Source: Opeltia flavorubescens
Taxonomy: Eukaryota > Ascomycota > Lecanoromycetes > Teloschistales > Teloschistaceae
Length of the DNA: 64,000 bases
Direction: 5' to 3'
Assembly: GCA_000442125.1 (NCBI GenBank)
Contig: KE546978.1
Location: 310,001-374,000, forward strand
Position 1 is the first letter of the stretch; each line of letters opens with the position of its first letter. A program made the position numbers and the translations under genes. The notes under the pieces were generated by a model. The model was given only the letters and a program-made list of their open reading frames with translations. It did no database searches and was not told where the DNA came from. Below are positions 21,146 to 35,100 of this stretch, one piece after another.

Positions 21146-24100
21146 TCAGCTGTCAGAGTTGGAGCCGCTGGCTGCGTCGCTGACATGCCTATCGCTGACG
21201 TTCACAGCTAAGAAGCTCTTCGGTAATTTGACCCTGTGGATCGAAGTCAGCTTGAATCTAATCAAGATGGGTTGCCAGTACGGCTCACGTATTGAATTTC
21301 GCCCTCAAAGTCTCAATAACTTCCCTCCAATTTTGATGGGCGGTCAAACTCCTCCGAGGTGCGGCGCCTATTGAGTGCTTCGAGTCGAGATGAACATCCA
21401 GTGGATCAAAAGTATGACAGCCAGGCGTAATACTTATACGAATGCTGTATTTAAAGGTATCAGTGTCCTTATCTTCCGACTCATACAGCTCGAAGGTAAT
21501 ATGTGATAGATAGTCGAGCTCAGGAATGGCGTTGCGTTCGATTTTCGTCTTGATGCCACCCTCCAAGATACAATTGAGAAGGGTATATATATGCGATTCC
21601 TTCGTAAAGTACACAAACGACATTGCTTCCTCCGAGGCTTGTACCGCTTCCAGGTCCTGTACGATTTCCTTGAGAAGAGGCAGCGATGTCAGGAGGCCAA
21701 TCTCGAGCTTTTCACTATCCGCAATCCCATACTCTTGTGGGCAGACGAAATCAAAGAGTACTTTGGCGTACTTGTAGAGCTCGCGTAGTTTCTCCAATCG
21801 CGGATCTTGCTTAGCCTTCGATTGACCACTGCCGACAAAGAGCTTAAAGTAGGATTCTTGGTAGGCTTCGTGCGAGAATGGCTGTGGTGATGGCGGGCTG
21901 ACGACCGATTTACGTCGAAGGCCCATTCCCATCCGCTGAGCCAAGTTGCTCGATGACCTTTCATTACCACTCCCACCAAAGCTACCTTTACGCTCATGGT
22001 GGCTAGGTATCGACTCAGCTCTTCGAGAAGACACTTCCAATGTAGGCTTTGCCTCCACAGCGAGTTCATCTGCTGGCTTGAAGACCCATTCCAGGAAATT
22101 CCGGTTATGCAGGGCATCGAATTTCATGGTATCATATAACTCGGATAGTTTACTCGGGTCCACTTTTTCCGAGTCACAGAATTCTGTGAATAGCTTCTCC
22201 CACCGCTCTTTGAACAACTCTGGGTCTTCTCCACAGCACCACCGCTTCTGGATTTTAGCAATAGCGTCCGCTCGCGCCAGAGCACCACCTGCACCACCTG
22301 TATTGGGTATTGAAACCCCCTCATCTGTAGTCCTTAACGCGTTCAGCGAGGCGGACGTAGCGCCGGGGAGCCTTTTGAAATTATCTCTCATGACCTGCCG
22401 GTGGAACTTCATAAGCTCAACAACTTTAGCGACCACTATCGATGGCTCTGGCGTATTAGCTGGCCATGCAAATTGTGGCGGCGCTTGGTGTCCCTCTCTC
22501 AACAAAAGTTTCAGCTTCTTCTTGACTTTATCCATTACATCTTTTGCAGCATTTGAATCGTCCAGCAAATCTTTCCTAACCTTGATGTAATCCTCTGGTA
22601 TATCTTTCTGATCGAGAAACGAGGCCGCCCAAATCTGAGCGCTTGTACTGACCCTCCTTTCAGAGCTTGTAAAAACCCGAACATTGTCCAAGATGTCTTT
22701 GTTCATCAAAAGTAAGTCGTTACGCATGTTCTCACCGAGATCTTGAGACTGGTAACGAGCGGAATGGGTGGGCTCGCCACCCCACTTAATGATGAGCTGG
22801 AGTTTATCCAAGATCAAATCGTTCTCTGCCGCGGAAAATCGCGATAAAGTCATACCAGTGAGCGAGTCATGTCGTGTTTGCGGCCTTGATCGTGGATCTA
22901 TCTCGCTTTCCGGGTCCGCCGTCAGGGTTTCCGCAGCAATAAGGGGGGTTGGTGTATCAGCTTCTTGTACCGTTGGTATACGACCCTGCATTTCTGTCGC
23001 TTTTCGTCTGCGGAACATGGGCTTTATTTGAACCTTTGTACCCATCCAAGCCCCTTTGCGTGCCAGTGACGTTTTTAAGAGCTGAAGCTTGTGGGGATCT
23101 TCGATGCCTTCTCGTAAAGCCACGTGTACAGCGTCCAGTACACTGTTCAACGCAGCCTCACCTTTGAGCAAAACCTCTTCTTGATGTCCTTTTAGAAGCT
23201 CGACGAAGGGTTGCGTGTGAAAAGTGAACTTGAACTTTTGTTTCGGTGTACGATCAGCATGCCGGATGACGGATACCATGCCTTTGAGCTTCCATGAGTG
23301 CTTCGAGGCCGGCTGTGGTGGAGCTGCCTGAGCAGGTTCAATGTCTGAAAGCACCGATCGAGATTCGGGACTGGCGCCTTGGGAGACGGATGGTGGAAGA
23401 AGTTCGCTGGGAGGAATTGGCATTGTAGTCGGCTTCTGAAATAAGCTTTGCTCGATGGTGGGCGGTGAAGACAGTGAGGCGGTTCCCTTTGCAATATCTG
23501 TAGAAACAGCGTTGTGCGTACGATGGGGAAGTTGATGTCCACCCGCCAGCTTCGACATACTCGGGGACTTCAATAAAGTCTTCAATGGGTTTCGGTGACT
23601 CGTGGTGCTCTTACGACCCAGCGCACTCTTTTCCGGTACCTCCTCTGGACGAGATTCAGGCGGAGGCACGCTTCCATCCCTCTTATGTTTCTCCTTGACA
23701 CATATGTCTTTCAGGATCTTAGCACAATCGTCGTAGTACTCCTTGTTGTCTTTGACAAAACTCCAGCCATTGACATCGATAACAAAACTTTTACCACCAA
23801 CTCTAAGAAGATCAAACCCACAGACACGTTGACCAAAGCCGTCAGTGATCTTCGTAGCCATTGACTGTTCTTCGGAATTCAATTTGGTGACATAGCGAAT
23901 CTCTTTACCATGAGTATTCCGTTGCACAAGACCGTCAACGACTGGGGATTTTCTTGTCTCAGCATGGCAGAAGTCACGCCCCACCGTGTAAGCTTTGATA
24001 TCTTCGGCGTTATTGACATGGAGAAATTGCTCGTAAATATAGCTGCTACCTTCTTCTTCCAATACGCGAGGGATAGTCATTTCAGGATCCCAGTCTGAGC

Positions 24101-25813
24101 TTTTGTTGCCGATTTTGCGGAAGAGTTTGCGTCCACCTCCGCCGCTCTCATGATTCTTGGGAAAGTAGATGCGAATATTGTGATCTTCGCCACTGATAGG
24201 CTTTTCAACAAATGGCTTAGACAAGCGGATGCCATCTACTAGTAAAGTATCCCCACTATCGACCAGTCTGACTTCTTTCGACTGTGGCACGCCACCTCCT
24301 GTACCATCTTCAGGACCCACCAATCTAACTCCACTCATCAGCTGAACGTGCGCCGCCAGCTCTGGCGACTCCAATCTCGGTCCCCCATCACGATTCACTT
24401 CCACTCTGTTTGGAGTCGGGACTCCCATGCAATCCAATACTCTTAAACATATTCTTCGATCCCAAAGTATCTTTTGCATAGGCAGGTCGTTAATGGTGAA
24501 TGGTTTGCGTAACTTGGCGTATGAAATGGCTTTGTCTAATGGGAAGCCGTCGGAGAAGAAAGATATCAAAAAATCACATAATGGCCAATTCTCAACATCT
24601 TCGTCTAGGATGACCTTGTCTCCAAACACGATAATGTCAAACTCTCCTTCGGACTGCAATCTCGTAAGAATGTTGCGGCTGGCTTTACTACGAGCTTTGA
24701 TATCTAGTGCGCAGACCCCTAGTCTCCCGATGGTGGTCTTCCTAGGTACCTGCGAGCTCCGATCGCTATTATTCGGACTGGCAGTGCTACTAGGAGCGGT
24801 GCTACCGCTTGCTTGACGTTTCGTACGACTTCGAGAACGACGAGGTGCTAATGGTTGTCGAGGGAGTGTCTCAGATCCGCCTTGATCAGGCTTAGGATTT
24901 GGCATAGGATACGGTTTTGGTGCCTCATCACTGGCCAAACTCATCGGCACTGCATATATCTATTTAGTCCATTTTTCCTAATTTCTTCGAAAGTAAGGGC
25001 CGTACCTTGATTCTGGGAATGGGCATTCGCTGTTACAGAAATGGGATCTGTTGCAGTTGTCACTCCAGCTGACAAGTCACTCCTGACGGAAAGCTTCGTG
25101 GGAGATAGGGGCACAGACGCTGGGTCGAAGGTACCACTCTTGACGGAGCCTGCATTGGAGCTTGCAGCGCTTACTGGTNCACTATGAACGCCTACTGCCC
25201 CATTGTAGATTGCTGAGCCAAGGGAATACAATGACGAGAGAGACAATCTGTTTCCGTCTTTGTCGGTGACAGCTGAAGATGTCGGAGGTTTGAGCGTTGA
25301 GTCAGGGTGCAAGGGAGAGCAGGGTTCTGAAGCCGGTAGATTTTGGATGTTGGGTGTCTGCTCACTATCCTCCATCACGGGCGATTGATCGAATCCTTTT
25401 ACAAGACTAACGCTATTTCTCGACCTCTGCCCTTTTTCAAGCCCATTACTCCCGGTTGATCCATAAGAAGATTGACGAGATGCAGACGATTTGTAAGTTG
25501 AAGGCTTATTTGCCGGCGGGGGCATAGAGATGCTGGCTCTGCCTGTACTACCTTCGGTGGTTCCGGCATCTGCAAAGCGGCTCTTCCTGCTGGCAATTGA
25601 TGGGTCTAGCCCTGAATGCAGGAGAGTGTGAGAAGGTGTCCGTGACCGAGGCAGGGGTGTTGGTCTTGTCAAGCTAATCGATGTAGGCGGGCTCTTCGGA
25701 TGAGAGGGTCCCGTAAGCGATACGCCCTCTTCTGCAGCAATTGCTTCGTCGTCTTGCAGCTTCTCGGGATTTTTCGTATCTTCCTGGCTTGTCGTCCGCG
25801 ATATCGTTGCCAT
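21146..25813 (-). CDS. VIP1: VIP1/Asp1-type inositol pyrophosphate kinase-phosphatase
   Basis: Three exons (25813-25006, 24949-21289, 21233-21146) are joined over introns of 56 and 55 bases with good branch sites, giving about 1518 residues. The family makes inositol pyrophosphates (1-InsP7) from InsP6 or 5-InsP7 in the cytosol and removes them with a second domain. The first 340 residues are Ser/Pro-rich and disordered, as in other filamentous fungi. An ATP-grasp kinase domain (about 341-690) starts IGRLGVCALDIKARSKA and includes FVIDVNGWSFVKDN (about 661-671). A histidine-acid-phosphatase-like domain follows, with RHADRTP (about 833-839) and a C-terminal SHIYTLLN block. The last exon is inferred from the GTGAGC...CTGAC...CACAG intron; without it the protein would end at 21285. 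Position 25179 is an ambiguous base in the disordered part. The gene is divergent from UTP21. Confidence 0.95.
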
Positions 25814-26143
25814 GCTGTAAATAATCTTTCCCCAGGCTAAGACCCTGGAAGTAGAGGCACAACGTGCAATTGAAGGCCGAGAGATGCAGAAAATTACATG
25901 ATAATCAAGACATGACTCCAGAGAATATTAGAGAGGGGATGAAATGCAAGACATAGCATCATGTAAACAAAGACTGCTACTTCTCATCAAAAATGGAAAT
26001 CTTTGTGGGACGTCATTCATCCCCACCACATGGAGACGGCGTGCGGAAAGTGCGACCGCACCATCCGCATTTTCCTATGCGCTTGGATCCACCACTGAGG
26101 CATCGAGCAGCTGATCGTTGGACAGTCAGGTGGTGTGGACAGG
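25814..26143. promoter_or_regulatory. Shared divergent promoter, VIP1 / UTP21
   Basis: A 330-base gap separates the two start codons, which point away from each other. Both promoters and both 5' leaders must fit here. I see no clear TATA box or known factor site. Confidence 0.55.
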
Positions 26144-29100
26144 ATGTCAAAGGATCTTCCAGAAATTGATGCCGACGACGCTGCGAGCAGCCCCGCGAAA
26201 CGCCAGAAACTCGCTCGTCACAGCGATCCTCGTCGACACCCCCAACCCTCCAAGATCTTTGTTCCCTTTCGTGTAAGGCTTGATCGCTTTGAAATACTTC
26301 AAATATACTAACTATCATGATTGCTTAGACCATTGGCCTGGTTTCGCCGACCAGCGTTCCTTTCACCTCCCTTCCACTTGGGAAGACAACCTTCCAGATC
26401 ACTACCTCTGTCGGACGATGTCTACATACCTACGATCTTCGCAGAGCCTTAAATCTTGTCTTCATTACACGCCCACAGACTCCGGCGAACATAACGGCAA
26501 CGGTCGCATGGAAAGAACGGGTCCTAGCGGCCTGGGGAGGGGATGGCACTCCTCGCAAAATTGGTGTCTGGGTCTTTCAGAGGGGCAAACAATGTGGTCA
26601 ATTGGAGATACCTACCGCCCTGGATGAACCTATACATCAACTCATTGTATTCGGCTCATGGATCGTTGGACGATGCTTAACACGGATAGAGGTCTGGAAA
26701 TCGACAACCTACGAACACTATACCACCATAATACCTACGACTTCGCATGGGTCCGCTGCTGCAAAGACATTGTTCGGAGATATCTGCAATATGCCCACGT
26801 TTCTTAATAAGATCCTGGTAGGGAAGACAGACGGCAGTGTGGATATCTGGAATGTCAGCACTGGGAAGCTGGTGTACACAATCTGTCCACCCAATCCTGA
26901 ATCAGGAGCTGTCAGCTCTCTCCAGCCTACGCCAGTTATATCTCTTGTGGCTATCGCACGCACAGATGGATCCATTACCATTCACGACATCCGCACGGAT
27001 ACCGCTGTCCTGGAGTTGAAAGACCGCAGTGCTAACGCTTCCATCACCTCGATATCTTTCCGCACCGATGGCCATGGAGCTGGTGAAGATGGTCAAATGC
27101 CTGGTATCATGGCCACAGCAGGGCCAGACGACGGTGACGTGACATTCTGGGACCTGAACAAAGGAGGCCGAGTCGCAGGCATCCTACACAGTGCTCACAA
27201 CCTTCCATCATCCAGCCATGATGGCATTTCTGGGGGCATCAGTAAGATTGAATTCCTGGCAGGGCAGGATGTGATTATCACAAGTGGAATGGATAATGCA
27301 CTCAAGTCGTGGATCTTCGATGCCAATTCGCTTTCTGCAATTCCCAGGATTCTCCATTCTCGTACTGGTCACGGCGCGCCTGTTACCAGATTAAGCTTCA
27401 TGCCTACAAACTCTGAAGATGCGGATGCTACGGGCAAGTGGATTCTCAGTGCCGGTCGGGATCAAAGTTTGTGGGGTTGGAGCGTCAGAAAAGATGGACA
27501 AAGCAGCGAGTTGAGCCAAGGTCCTATCCGTAAACAAGCAAAGAAGCTCGGTCTTTTGGGCAAAAGTCTAGAATTGGACAGCTCGATTAGCTTAGATGAT
27601 TTGAAGGCGCCCGAGATTACTTGCTTCAGCTGCTCGTTAAATCGTGATGGGGGCATGGGTGCCGCTCCAAGCGCTGGAGGAATCTGGACCAACGTTGCAA
27701 ACAAGAAAGGGACGACGGACAACTCAGACAACGGTCTGACGGGATGGGAGAGTGTTCTCACCGGTCATCGGGGCGACAAGTACGCTCGTACCTGGTTTTG
27801 GGGCCGAAAGCGAGCTGGCAGGTGGGCCTTTGAGACTGGTGATAGTACGGAGGTTACGGTAGGTCTCATTTGTTTCCTCAATGCCGAAGAAGTCTGATGG
27901 AGTGATCAGAGCGTAGCTGTCAGCTCATGTGGAACCTTTGCCGTTGTCGGGTCTGCTGGAGGAAGCATATCAATGTTCAACCTGCAATCCGGCATTCTAC
28001 GCCAACGATTCCCTGCCCCACTGAACCCGGCTCAGGCTAAGAAGCTCAAGATCCGGCAGGCTGGTGAGGAGCCCTCCGAAGACGCCTCACGCTTCGGACC
28101 TGGCGAAGGAAAGCATAGGAAAGCAGTAACCGGTTTGGTGGTCGATCCATTGAATAGGACAGTCATCAGCTGTGGCTTGGATGGCAAAATCAAGTTCTGG
28201 GACTTTCATACCGGCATTTTGAAGGACGAAATAGACTGGAATTCGACGACTGCCATTACTGGGGCTCGATACTACAAGTCGAGCGACCTTGTTGCTCTCA
28301 GCTGCGACGACCTCGCCATTCGAATAATCGACACGGAAACGAAGAAGCTGGTTCGAGAGCTGTGGGGCTGTCTTGGACAAATAAGTGACTTTACGTTTTC
28401 GAGCGATGGTCGATGGATAGTTGCTGCCTCGATGGATTCAGTCATACGAACGTGGGATCTTCCGACCAGCCATTTGATCAATGCATTCCGAACGGAGAGT
28501 CCATGTACAGCACTCGCATTTTCTGACACGGGCGAATATCTTGCTACTGCTCATGCTGATGGTGTAGGCATCAATCTCTGGAATAATCGGACCCTTTTCG
28601 CTCACGTCCCAACGCGAATGATCAGAGATGACGAGATCATCGAAACAACTCTTCCAACATCATCCGGAGAAGGCGGTCAAGGTCTTCTCGACACCGCCTT
28701 AGAGGAAGATGCCAAAGATGAATACGAGGATAACGAAGACACAGCCATACAAGACACGCCTTCGACAATCGATGCCATCAGTAAGGATCTACTCTCGCTC
28801 TCCCTCGTCCCCAAGTCTCGCTGGCAAAACCTCCTCCACCTCCAAGCAATTAAAGCGCGTAACAAACCGACCGAACCGCCCAAAGCTCCCGAAAAAGCTC
28901 CATTCTTCCTTCCCTCCCTCACAAACACAGAACAACCGAATGCGCCAACAGTCAATGGCACCGCCCCTCCAAATCAAGTCGCGCAGCCCAATGGCAACGC
29001 TACGACATCATCCCTCTCTCGTATCTCCCGCCCCTCTCTCTCCTCAACCACACGTTCTCAATTCACCACCCTCCTCCATACCTTCAATACATACAGCCAA

Positions 29101-29472
29101 CGACAAGAATACGAATCCGATCCTGACCCTGCTCCCCTCCTCACCCACCTCTCCACCCTCGGTCCCTCGGCCGCAGATGCAGAAATTCGCTCGTTAGCAA
29201 ACTTAGATGAGATGATAGCTTTCATAAAAGCGTTAACGGCGCGGCTGAGGCAGAAACGGGATTTTGAGCTCGTGCAAACGTGGATGAGTGTGTTTTTGAA
29301 ATGTCATGGAGGGGAGATTGTAGGTGAAGGGAATGTTGGGGGAGAGGGAAGAGCGGAATTGGGAGAAGCGTTAAAGGCATGGAGGGAGGAGTCTGGAAGG
29401 GAGGGCAAGCGGTTGGGTGAGTTGGTGGGGTATTGTTCCGGGGTTTTGGGTTGGTTGAGGAGTGCGCGATGA
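26144..29472 (+). CDS. UTP21: UTP21 (WDR36), small-subunit processome WD40 protein
   Basis: Three exons (26144-26272, 26329-27858, 27910-29472) encode about 1073 residues. The first intron has a perfect ACTAAC branch and both keep frame. UTP21 is a UTP-B subcomplex member needed for 18S rRNA processing in the nucleolus. A basic start leads to FVPFR and then TIGLVSPTSVPFT. Two tandem WD40 propellers follow, with many blades ending in W and D positions such as GSVDIWNVSTGKLVYTI, GKIKFWDFHTG and DSVIRTWDLPTSHLIN. The C-terminal UTP21-specific domain, with HLSTLGPSAADAEIRSL and LIQ-like helices, closes the protein. A Pro/Thr/Ser-rich linker at about 28900-29080 is less conserved. The length is somewhat above the yeast protein (939), usual for filamentous fungi. 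Confidence 0.95.
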
Positions 29473-29773
29473 AGACCGCCTTAGATGTTGGTGTAGGAAG
29501 AACAACGGTACATTTGCCACAAGATACATGTTGTCTGTGCGTGCGAATTTCTCAATCCCATGTATCGACTTCTGAGTTCAGCCAATAGCATTGTCGAAGA
29601 CTTTTATAGATCCACATTCCTTCGCTAGGATTCAATAACATGATTGCTACAGATTGAAAGTAGTTCACCAAGTGTCTTTTCAAGTACTCATTCTCATTCT
29701 GATGTTACGTGCATTTCTTTCTGGATTGACTTTATTAAATTATTCCGACATAAATCGTCCGAGGCAATAGCTC
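29473..29773. other. Intergenic, UTP21 3' flank and asteroid-gene promoter
   Basis: About 300 bases of AT-rich sequence between two genes on the same strand; no gene and no clear element. Confidence 0.5.
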
Positions 29774-31852
29774 ATGGGAATTCCTCGCCTTATTGGCCAC
29801 CTCCAGCCATATTCCGTTTCTTCCATCCTAGGTCATGATTCTAGAGCTAATGTTCCGACTCCTTCGGATGAACAGACTGTTCCTTCCAATGTTATTATAG
29901 ATGGACCCGGCCTCGCCTACCACATCCACTTCAAACTCTTGTCTACCAAACCTTCGTCTCTTAATGTTTTTGGCGCCCAACCATCGTATGTAGAAATAGG
30001 TGAAGCATTTCAAGCTTACCTAGAAACGCAAGAGGACAATAACCTCATCATGTACAAAGCCCATTCCGATACATCGAAATTCAGAGAGCTGACTTGATTG
30101 TATAGCACACGTATCTATTTTGACGGCGCCCTCCCGGAGCATAAACGTCTCACTCGCATTGCTCGCCTTGAATCGTCTCTGAAAGACCTCACCAAATTAC
30201 AGAATATCAATCCCAATGGCTTCCCAGTCGCTTGCCCGGCCTCAGCCGAACCAAGTCCACGTTTTCCAGAAAATCTATTCGACCCATCCCGCCCGCTTCC
30301 CTCATCCCATCGTCTTCTCCCTGCCCCTCCTTTCCTTGTCCCAGCAATCCTAGATGCCCTTGCAGATAGCAAATACGCGTCTCTGATTTCTGTCGTTCCA
30401 GGAGAAGCAGATCCCTACTGCGCTCGAGCAGCGAAAGCTGAAGGCGGCTTAATCCTGACTGGGGATTCCGACCTCTTGGTCTACGACATTGGAAATAATG
30501 GCTCCATCGTGTTCTTCAATCAGATTGAATTCTCGCCCATGGACTCAGGAGCCAAAATCCAAGGATCAAGTCTTAGGGCAAATATATTTCACCCACCCTC
30601 CATAGCCGCGAAACTCAATCTTCCAAACCTCCAGCGTCTAGCTTACGAAATTAAGAACGACCGCACTATTTCTTTTTTGGAAGCTATTCGACGAGCTCAA
30701 CAGGATATCACGGATCCCTCCCTATTCAGTCTCTTCCTAGAGGAATATATTCTCCCTCCTTCAAACCAACCAAGATCCCTCCCAAACTATCTCGACCCAC
30801 GACTCAGCGAACTCATCCACCAAATCACTTCCCCAAGCTTATACACCAAAAACGAAGCCCCTCAGATCTCCCTCCCCTTCCTCCTCGACGATCCCTCACG
30901 GTCTTCAGCCTGGGTACCTTCAGCGCAGATCCGAAAGCTATGCTACAGCCTTCTCATCACTCACATCTCTTTCAACAGCCTCTCTTCAACATCCTTCCCG
31001 CTCCAAACAGAAACTAAATCACAATCACAATCATCACCTAACAATAACGACAACCAAACCATATTACAAGAAATCTCAAGAAAAGGCCCACGCATCACCT
31101 CCACTGCCATCCCCCTCCTAACCCTCCTCCATTCCCATTCCCCTCCTCCACCGTTATCTCTATCCCAAAAAACTTTCCCATTCATCACCCTCCTCTCCCG
31201 TACTCTCTCAAAATTCCCCACCCTCTCACGAAATACCCAACGGAAAATCTTCGCTCTTACGCTCCTTAGCAAGCATAGCGTCAAGTACAACAAACCCCCA
31301 CTTTCGCGCATGGTGCTGCGGCGTGCACTTACGTTTACTTTTTCTACTACTGCAAAAGCAGGAGGAGGAGGAGGAGGGGTGAGGAGCTGGCAAGATATCC
31401 ACCTCGCTGCTCAGATCTCTGGTGTGGGGTATGCGTTAAGGATGGTGGGTCAGGTTCTTCGCTATCTTGATGATGTTGTGGGAGGGGGGGGTTTTGAGGA
31501 GTGGGGTAGTGGGTGGCTGGATGATGTCTGTGGTTTTGGAGTTGGTTTTTTCGATGATGAGGGGGAGAAAGGTGAGGAATGGAGGGGTAAAGGGGGTATG
31601 GGGGTAGATTTGGAGGATGTGGTTACTTTTATAAGGAATGGTGGTGCTGATGGTAACGCTAGTGGAGAGAAAATGGAAGCCGGGGGGGATAAGAAAGGGG
31701 AGAAAGATGAGGGGTTTCAGCATCCGAAGAAGACGACGAGGAGGAAAGCGGTGAGGGAGAAGAAGAGAGGGGGGGTTGAGACGGTGAAACCAGGGAAGGG
31801 GGAGGTGGGAGGGAAGGGAAATATGTACAATTTGTTGAGGGATAGAGGATGA
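29774..31852 (+). CDS. Asteroid-type XPG/FEN1-like nuclease homologue
   Basis: Two exons (29774-30051, 30106-31852) are joined over a 54-base intron with a GCTGAC branch, giving about 674 residues. The start MGIPRLIGHLQPYSV is the XPG N-terminal pattern. NVIIDGPGLAYHIHF carries the first acidic residue and IYFDGALPEHK the next. The XPG-I-like core reads GEADPYCARAAKAEGG followed by LTGDSDLLVYD, so the acidic residues expected for metal binding are largely present. This matches fungal members of the asteroid branch of the PIN/XPG superfamily, whose biological role is poorly known. The C-terminal 170 residues come from a strikingly purine-rich stretch (31360-31850). They are Gly, Glu and Lys-rich and probably disordered. 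Confidence 0.85.
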
Positions 31853-32172
31853 AAAAGTACATTTTTGATCGGAGAAATATCAATGAGGGTGGTCGTAAAG
31901 ATTCTTTATTGTATAATAAGGAAGGGGGAAGGAGATGTAAATAATGCAGTCTTTGAGAAATCTGAAGATGGGTTTTGATATTGATGTTTTTTTTATTTTT
32001 ATGTCATTTATCTTTTCTTTTCCTTCTCGTCACAGTGAGCCAGATATCTTCACCTTACCCCGAGTAGAGCTCTCATCGCTCGAAATGATTACCGCTTGAT
32101 AGCTCATAGCTCACAGCTCAGTCTTCCCTGCCGAAGCCGGCGTCTGCTTCTGATCTCCTTCCATAGCCTCAA
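31853..32172. other. Convergent 3' intergenic region
   Basis: About 320 bases between the ends of two convergent genes. It contains T-rich and A-rich runs suited to 3' end formation, but no defined terminator can be named. Confidence 0.45.
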
Positions 32173-35100
32173 TTAAGACGTCCTGATCTTGCGCCTGAAA
32201 TCGCTGCGCCTGATCGAGTTCAGCGATCGCGTTTCTCCGAGCCCTTTCCTCCGGAGTCTTACCTCCTTCGTGTCCATTTCATTTGTCGTCGCCGCTGCCT
32301 CCCCACCACCACCCGTCTCCAACACCGCTCCACCAACCCTCAAAATCGCCCACTCCGCCACCGTCCCCCCCACATCCCCACCATTCTGATTCCCCTCCAC
32401 ACTCAACGTCGCAAACCGTCCACTATACATTGGCGTATCGAGGGTGATATTAGTAGTATTACTACTATACGGCACCACCAAACTAGTTCCATTCTCATCA
32501 TACGGCTCGCTGGTCTCGATGTTTCTGTTGTCAATCACCGTCACAGTATCTGCATCTGTGAAAGATGAAGAATTGTGGAAATAGACCGAGATGTTCATCG
32601 GTGGAGATTGCGCCCAGTCGAAATGGAAGGATTGGATTGGTTGGAACGTGTTTGAGAGAGTGACGGTGATTGCTGATGAGGTGTTTGAGAAATCGGGTTG
32701 CCATTTTGTGGTTGCGGAGCCGTCGACGGCGGAAAAGGGGAATTGGCCTGGTTGGTATGTTTGCGGGGAGGAGACGGGGGAGCATTGGGCTATATTTCCC
32801 GCTACGGAGGCAATGCTCGGTGTATTCCGATTGGAGAGGACGAGGGTGCCGTTCGGGGCCAGTTGCTGAGTTGTGGAGGCATCATTGCCGATTTGTACCG
32901 GTATTGCTGAGGTAGCGTAGGTTTTGTTGGCTGCGGAGTAAGGTTCCGATAGGCGGGTGAGGGTAGTATGTGTTTGGTTTGAGATGGCGGAGATGGGCCA
33001 GCCTTGCCAGTAGAAGGTTCGGTATTTGAGGTTTGGAATTTGTGGTGGTAGGGTCGGGTTGAGGTGGAGGGTGAAGTCTGGGGTTAGACGAAGACCTAGA
33101 TAGCCGAACAGGGTGACTTGGTTGGCACCGCCGTGACCTGTAAGGAAGGGGAACGCTGGGTGGGTTCCTCCGTTATCGGTGTAGTCATCGAGGAGCTGTT
33201 CGGAGAATTGAAACCATGGCGCTCTTGCGTAAGGTTGCTCCGAGTATTGCTGGTATGTAAATGACGAGCATCCGGATGGGTCGACTTCGCTGGCTGCTAT
33301 GGAGAAAATTGCATATGTCATTCCTGGGCCATTAAGGGATTGCTTGCCGGCGTAATAGGTAAGATCATTGAATCGATCGGTGGTGGTATATTGGTTCTGA
33401 TAATTCAAGGGAAATATGTTGAGTACAACATCAGCCTGCTTGACGGAAATGCTACCATTCATGCCACTGTATTCGTCGATTATGCCGGCATCAGCATTGC
33501 ATGAAATGAAAATATTTTCGGCTTGCTCATCGAACGTTGTATTCCGCGAAATCCCAAACAATTCACGGAACATGTTGGCATACATCAGGGTATCTGCGAT
33601 TAATGGCATTGTGAAGCCTCCATTATCCTCGTGGTTCGCGTACTCATCCGGATCCGTCATATTCGACAAGATATAAGTAGAGCCATTCTTCTCAAGTAGC
33701 TCCGAGTAGAAAATGGAAATCGAGTTATAGATCGGGAAAAGCTGATCCTGGAAGAATTGCGTATCTCCAGATGTAACCCAGTAATTTGCAAATTCCTGTG
33801 CTATATCTCCATTGATATGATACTCATAGTCGAAACAAGGCCCAGTCCCAGTGCAATTTCCAGTTCTTCCGCTTGTCCAGGGAAATACAGCAGCGTCACC
33901 AGAGAAAGTTGAAGTATTCTTAGATGACTGATACGAGGTTTGCGCGTTCTCCTTGGCCTGTGCATATCTTGCGACGCGGTAGTTGGCAATCTGTTTAACA
34001 GCTTGAGGGTGAGAAGCTGCTATCCCAGGCTGCATCCAAATCTCAGCATCCCAGAAAACCAGACCAGCATACGAGTCTGAAGTCAAGCCACCGACACTGA
34101 TACTATTCGAGTCGATTGGGGCGTTGTTGGCGGCATCGAGAGCATTTCGACTGATCGTGTTCTGCAAGAGGTAGTACTCGTTCAAAACCCCGGTAATGGC
34201 CGATTCAACGATGAAGCCATCAGCAGGAAGGGTATTGTTTTCAGGATAGGTGTAATTGTCAGCCGAGTCATCTGGGAAGACGTTGGACCATTCCAAGATA
34301 TGGCTCAACATGGATTCGTCGAAACCAGCACTCAGTCCAGTCATAGAAGCAGCTTTTGCTACGGTTTGCGGGTCCGTGAAACCATCCGAGGAAGCGATAC
34401 CAACGTACTTAGTAACGACGGTGGTAGTTCCAGCTTTCAAAGATGCGGAAGCTGCTTGGGCAACACTCGAGTCGTTGACTCCAAGGTACTTCTTATCCAT
34501 GACTCGCTCTAAAGTGGAATCATCGAATTCTTCAGTAGCGGCCATAGCTGCATAGATGTATGCAGTGGTCTTGCTCACGCCGGCTGGACTGACTGCTGTA
34601 TAGACATATGCCCCATCCACCCCACTGTCAACGAAATCTGTTCGCACAGCGGATGTGCCATCCAGAACGTTTGCAATCGACGCATCACAATCAGCTGAAG
34701 GAGTGATTTGCAACTGCACAAATGCTTGATTGACATAGAGCTTGTGCGCAAACATGATGTATGTAATATCAAACGAGCTCCCATCTTTATTCGATGGGGT
34801 CCAAGTAAAATGCCATGTCGAGACGCCTGCCTTTGCATTAAGGGTAGAGCTGAAGTTGGTTATCTCGCTTGGATCCACATAAGCGTCAAGGTAGACATCG
34901 TCTCCCAGATCGACGACGATACCGGACCAATGAGGAATTCCTGAGATGACGCTCTCTCCACCGTACTGATTCAGCCATTCAAAATTGGTGCCATTGGTTG
35001 TCGGCTGCTGATCGAAGAATCCACCGATGGTCGCGAATGATATTCTCTCCTGGAATAAGGGCCAGCCATTGATGTTATCGCCATCGACTTGCTCATCTTG

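Noticed and set aside
31560-31620. Possible G-quadruplex in the G-rich end of the asteroid gene
   Set aside because: Only three close G runs occur with short loops; the fourth is too far away for a standard motif.
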